Positions 13,652-15,890 of a stretch of 15,890 nt of DNA are shown here, piece after piece. Every line of letters starts with the position of its first letter. Position 1 is the first letter of the stretch. Where the stretch lies: NCBI GenBank assembly GCA_964549595.1, contig CAZJWK010000063.1, positions 1 through 15,890 of the forward strand, written 5' to 3'. A program made the position numbers and the translations under genes. The notes under the pieces are model-generated. The model saw only the letters and a program-made list of their open reading frames with translations, searched no databases and was not told where the DNA came from. The DNA comes from CAZQQN01 sp964549595. Lineage in GTDB: Bacteria; Bacteroidota; Bacteroidia; CAILMK01; CAYYUA01.

Positions 13652-15739
13652 ATGGGTATCTTTATTGACCAGATAACGGCTACCAGCCTTGGACCATTAG
13701 ACCAATTTGATGAAAGCCTTAGCCGGTTTAATTTAATTTACAGCCCAAACGAGGGGGGAAAGACCCTTCTAACAGAATTCATTATTCGTTGTTTGTTTAA
13801 AAACCATTGGCAAAACCAGGGGCTTGGAAAGGGGAAAGTTGTGTTGAAGGGATTATCCGAAGCGCCTCAGGAGTTTTCCGTTTCTACCAAAACCAAGCTT
13901 GACGATTACCTGAACAAAACCAAGGGTCTACCCATTGCGCTGGCCAAACTTTTAGTGGTCAAAGGATCCGATCCCAAAATAGCGGCTAAAGATGGGGGGA
14001 TGGACAAAGACACCTTGAGGACGCTGCTATCGGAAAAACAGATGCTGGACAACATCCTGAGTCAAATACCAAAAACCGAACAAAAAGCCACTGTCCAGGA
14101 CGGAATTATTGAAATTGAGAGAAAAGGCAATGGCAAAATCTATAAGGAAAGAAAGACAAAGCTGGACCAAATAAATGACCAAATTGAGTGGTTAGACCAG
14201 CATTTTAGCACCGGTAAATTACAGGACCTGAAAAACCGGGAATCTCAAATACGTGAGTTGCTTAACCAACAAAAAAGGGCTAAGCAATACCTTGCCTATA
14301 CAACCTCAGAGGCTCTAAAGAAAATACGGCGGCAATTAAGCGATTACGATCAGGAGGCCATTACCAACCTTTATCGGGACATCGAACAATACGAACAACG
14401 GAAAAAGGAACTGGAACAAAGCAGGGAAGCCCTGCAACGGACCCGGAAAGCTTACGAGTTTTACACCTGGCTGCAAAGTGCAACGGAGCAGTACCAGGCC
14501 TCAGAGGAACAAGTGACAGATCCACCTCACTTGGGTTGGTTAATTGTTGCTGGTGTGGGTTTTTTAGGGGGTTTGACGGCCCTTTTATGGGGAGATGATA
14601 GCCTGACAATTTTTTTATTGGCTTTGATGGCGGTTTGCATAACCGTTTACATTTGGCGGAATTATCAATTCATGCAAAGCAAACCTGCTTCGCAAACATT
14701 GGAAACCCTAAAGGCAGAATTCCGGCAAAAAACCAATAAAACCCTCCATTCAAAAGCCGATCTTGATTCGCTATTGACCCAATACCGCGATGAGCCTTCC
14801 CGGTTGGAAATGCAAAAAGACAAGGTAAGCGAGCTTGAGGAAAACCAAACGCAATTACAGGAAAGCATTCAGCAAAGGCTTCGCACATTGACCGGCAAAG
14901 CCATTGACCCTGAAGCATGGCGTGATGAATTAAGTGCAATCGATGCCCATGCAAAGGAACTCCAAGAAAAGGAAGCACAATTAAGGGACCAATTAACCAG
15001 CTTGGGCGTAGATGAGTCGGATTATCTGGCGGAACCCACTGAGGAAACCTATAGCAAAGCCAGACTGGAAGCCCTTCAGCAGGAATGGGAAACAGTACAA
15101 CAGTCCTTAAGCGAGGAAGAAAACCAGCTCGCTCATATCAAATCCCAAATCGGATTTTTGGTCGGGGAGAATCTGGTGGGTGTGGATTTCAATACTGCCT
15201 ATGAGAAACTATTGGAAAAACGCGAAACGGTCCGGGCTGAACTTAAGGACCTGGAAGCATGGTTAGTGGCTGATGTATGGGTTACTGAACTGGTCGATGA
15301 ACTAAAAGCCGAGGATGATCAGAAAATAGAGGCCATTATTGGGTCCGAAGCCCTGGAAAAGCCTTTGCAACAACTAACAAATTATTACAGGAAATTGGGA
15401 ATGGATCACGAAGGCCGGCTATTGATCAAAAGCGATTGGGAAGATTTTTATTTGACCGATTTAAGTACCGGCACGCGGGAACAAGTCCTTTTGGCCCTTC
15501 GTGCCGGTATTGCCTCCTATTTGCTCCGGGAAGATACGATGTTTCTTATACTGGATGATGCTTTCCAAAATTCTGATTGGATTAGACGACCACAGATTGT
15601 GGAACAATTGGCCTATATGGCTGAAGCAGGCTGGCAAATTATGTACCTGACAATGGATGACCACATACGGGATTTATTTGATGAAATGGGGGAAAAGCAC
15701 TTTGGGGAGGATTATAAGAAGGTTTATTTAAGCCCGTAA
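13652..15739 (+). CDS. SbcC/YhaN-like SMC-type ATPase with a membrane hairpin
   Basis: A 695-residue ATPase with split head. Walker A is SPNEGGKT (31-38), the ABC signature LSTGTREQ (604-611), and Walker B FLILDD (631-636). Coiled coil fills about 165-285 and 345-535. Where Rad50/SbcC carry a zinc hook there is no CxxC; instead two adjacent hydrophobic segments (about 294-313 and 316-336) form a probable transmembrane hairpin, as in YhaN-type proteins. The protein is shorter than SbcC (about 1,000 residues). It probably binds the phosphoesterase encoded just upstream and holds the complex at the membrane (inference). A nearby ATG at 13642 is out of frame; ATG 13652 fits the N-terminal strand. 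Confidence 0.88.
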   Translation: MGIFIDQITATSLGPLDQFDESLSRFNLIYSPNEGGKTLLTEFIIRCLFKNHWQNQGLGKGKVVLKGLSEAPQEFSVSTKTKLDDYLNKTKGLPIALAKLLVVKGSDPKIAAKDGGMDKDTLRTLLSEKQMLDNILSQIPKTEQKATVQDGIIEIERKGNGKIYKERKTKLDQINDQIEWLDQHFSTGKLQDLKNRESQIRELLNQQKRAKQYLAYTTSEALKKIRRQLSDYDQEAITNLYRDIEQYEQRKKELEQSREALQRTRKAYEFYTWLQSATEQYQASEEQVTDPPHLGWLIVAGVGFLGGLTALLWGDDSLTIFLLALMAVCITVYIWRNYQFMQSKPASQTLETLKAEFRQKTNKTLHSKADLDSLLTQYRDEPSRLEMQKDKVSELEENQTQLQESIQQRLRTLTGKAIDPEAWRDELSAIDAHAKELQEKEAQLRDQLTSLGVDESDYLAEPTEETYSKARLEALQQEWETVQQSLSEEENQLAHIKSQIGFLVGENLVGVDFNTAYEKLLEKRETVRAELKDLEAWLVADVWVTELVDELKAEDDQKIEAIIGSEALEKPLQQLTNYYRKLGMDHEGRLLIKSDWEDFYLTDLSTGTREQVLLALRAGIASYLLREDTMFLILDDAFQNSDWIRRPQIVEQLAYMAEAGWQIMYLTMDDHIRDLFDEMGEKHFGEDYKKVYLSP

Positions 15740-15793
15740 ACCTTCGCTTACTCTGTGGCTTTGTTTTTTACTTTTGAATGGACGCATTCACGC

Positions 15794-15828
15794 AAAAAAT
15801 AAAGCCCCAACCACTTCGTGGCTGAGGC
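15794..15828 (-). terminator. Rho-independent terminator of the tRNA-Pro gene
   Basis: On the minus strand a hairpin (15828-15804; nine pairs with two mismatches and a 3-nt loop, tip CCAC/GTGG) is followed by TTTATTTTTT (15803-15794). It starts 11 nt after the tRNA 3' end. On the plus strand, read from the ATPase gene, no T run follows, so it serves mainly the tRNA. Confidence 0.75.
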
Positions 15829-15839
15829 AATTGACTTAG

Positions 15840-15890
15840 TCGGGGTGGCTGGATTCGAACCAGCGGCCACACGTCCCCCAGACGTGTACT
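15840..15890 (-). tRNA. tRNA-Pro (anticodon GGG), 5' part beyond the window
   Basis: The minus strand gives the 3' part of a tRNA: anticodon stem CACGT/ACGTG around loop CTGGGGG (anticodon GGG, proline), a 5-nt variable loop, T arm GCTGG-TTCGAAT-CCAGC, acceptor strand CACCCCG and discriminator A at 15840. No CCA is encoded. The D arm and 5' acceptor strand lie outside the window, so the gene is cut by the edge, not broken. Confidence 0.95.

Noticed and set aside
1..15890. CRISPR arrays, insertion sequences, integrases or toxin-antitoxin pairs
   Set aside because: No direct-repeat arrays, transposase motifs or terminal inverted repeats were seen; the tRNA at the edge has no adjacent integrase or repeated tRNA fragment in the window.

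Overview
The window looks like a piece of a Bacteroidota chromosome, most likely a Cytophagales-type marine or soil bacterium; the genus cannot be told from sequence alone. The clues are two lipoproteins with an acidic stretch directly after the lipobox cysteine (the Bacteroidota surface-export signal), a TonB-dependent receptor with an N-terminal carboxypeptidase-regulatory-like domain, a cytochrome c/FTR1 fusion, TTTG-type promoter elements, mostly weak Shine-Dalgarno sequences and moderate-to-low GC. No mobile element, CRISPR array or integrase is visible, and every gap between genes is shorter than 300 bases.

Layout: (1) 1-905, a terminator of an upstream gene, then a Crp/Fnr-family regulator. 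(2) 906-3388, a regulatory region and a secreted cytochrome c fused to an FTR1-type iron permease, overlapped at its end by a small DUF1232 membrane protein. (3) 3446-4736 on the minus strand, a VAT-1-like quinone oxidoreductase followed by a small MoaD/ThiS-fold protein without a C-terminal Gly-Gly. (4) 4807-10995 on the minus strand, a four-gene operon transcribed in the order DUF4856 lipoprotein, imelysin-family lipoprotein, full-length homologue of vitamin K-dependent gamma-glutamyl carboxylase (HTTM/VKGC family), FecA-like TonB-dependent receptor. (5) 11210-12364 on the minus strand, a cyclopropane-fatty-acyl-phospholipid synthase. (6) 12536-15739 on the plus strand, an SbcD/YhaO-like nuclease and a membrane-anchored SbcC/YhaN-like ATPase. 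(7) A tRNA-Pro(GGG) cut by the window end, with its terminator, on the minus strand.

The unifying theme is iron. The FTR1 locus and the imelysin/TonB operon lie 8 kb apart and on opposite strands, yet their upstream regions share two palindrome-like elements in the same order relative to the genes: a distal AAAATACC-N8-GGTATT box and, with centres about 54-57 bp away, a proximal TTTTATTTAAA-N3-ATTCTAAA box. I infer that they form one regulon, probably with a metal-responsive repressor at the proximal box and a second regulator, possibly the adjacent Crp/Fnr protein, at the distal box.

The most unusual part is the carboxylase homologue inside the iron operon. It retains the Asn-His pair, the Lys of the catalytic base and the C-terminal region of the animal enzyme, and sits between surface lipoproteins rich in Asp/Glu and an outer-membrane receptor. 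Menaquinone, common in this phylum, could supply the vitamin K cofactor. Whether it makes gamma-carboxyglutamate (a metal chelator) on the operon's own lipoproteins is a testable hypothesis and not something the sequence proves.
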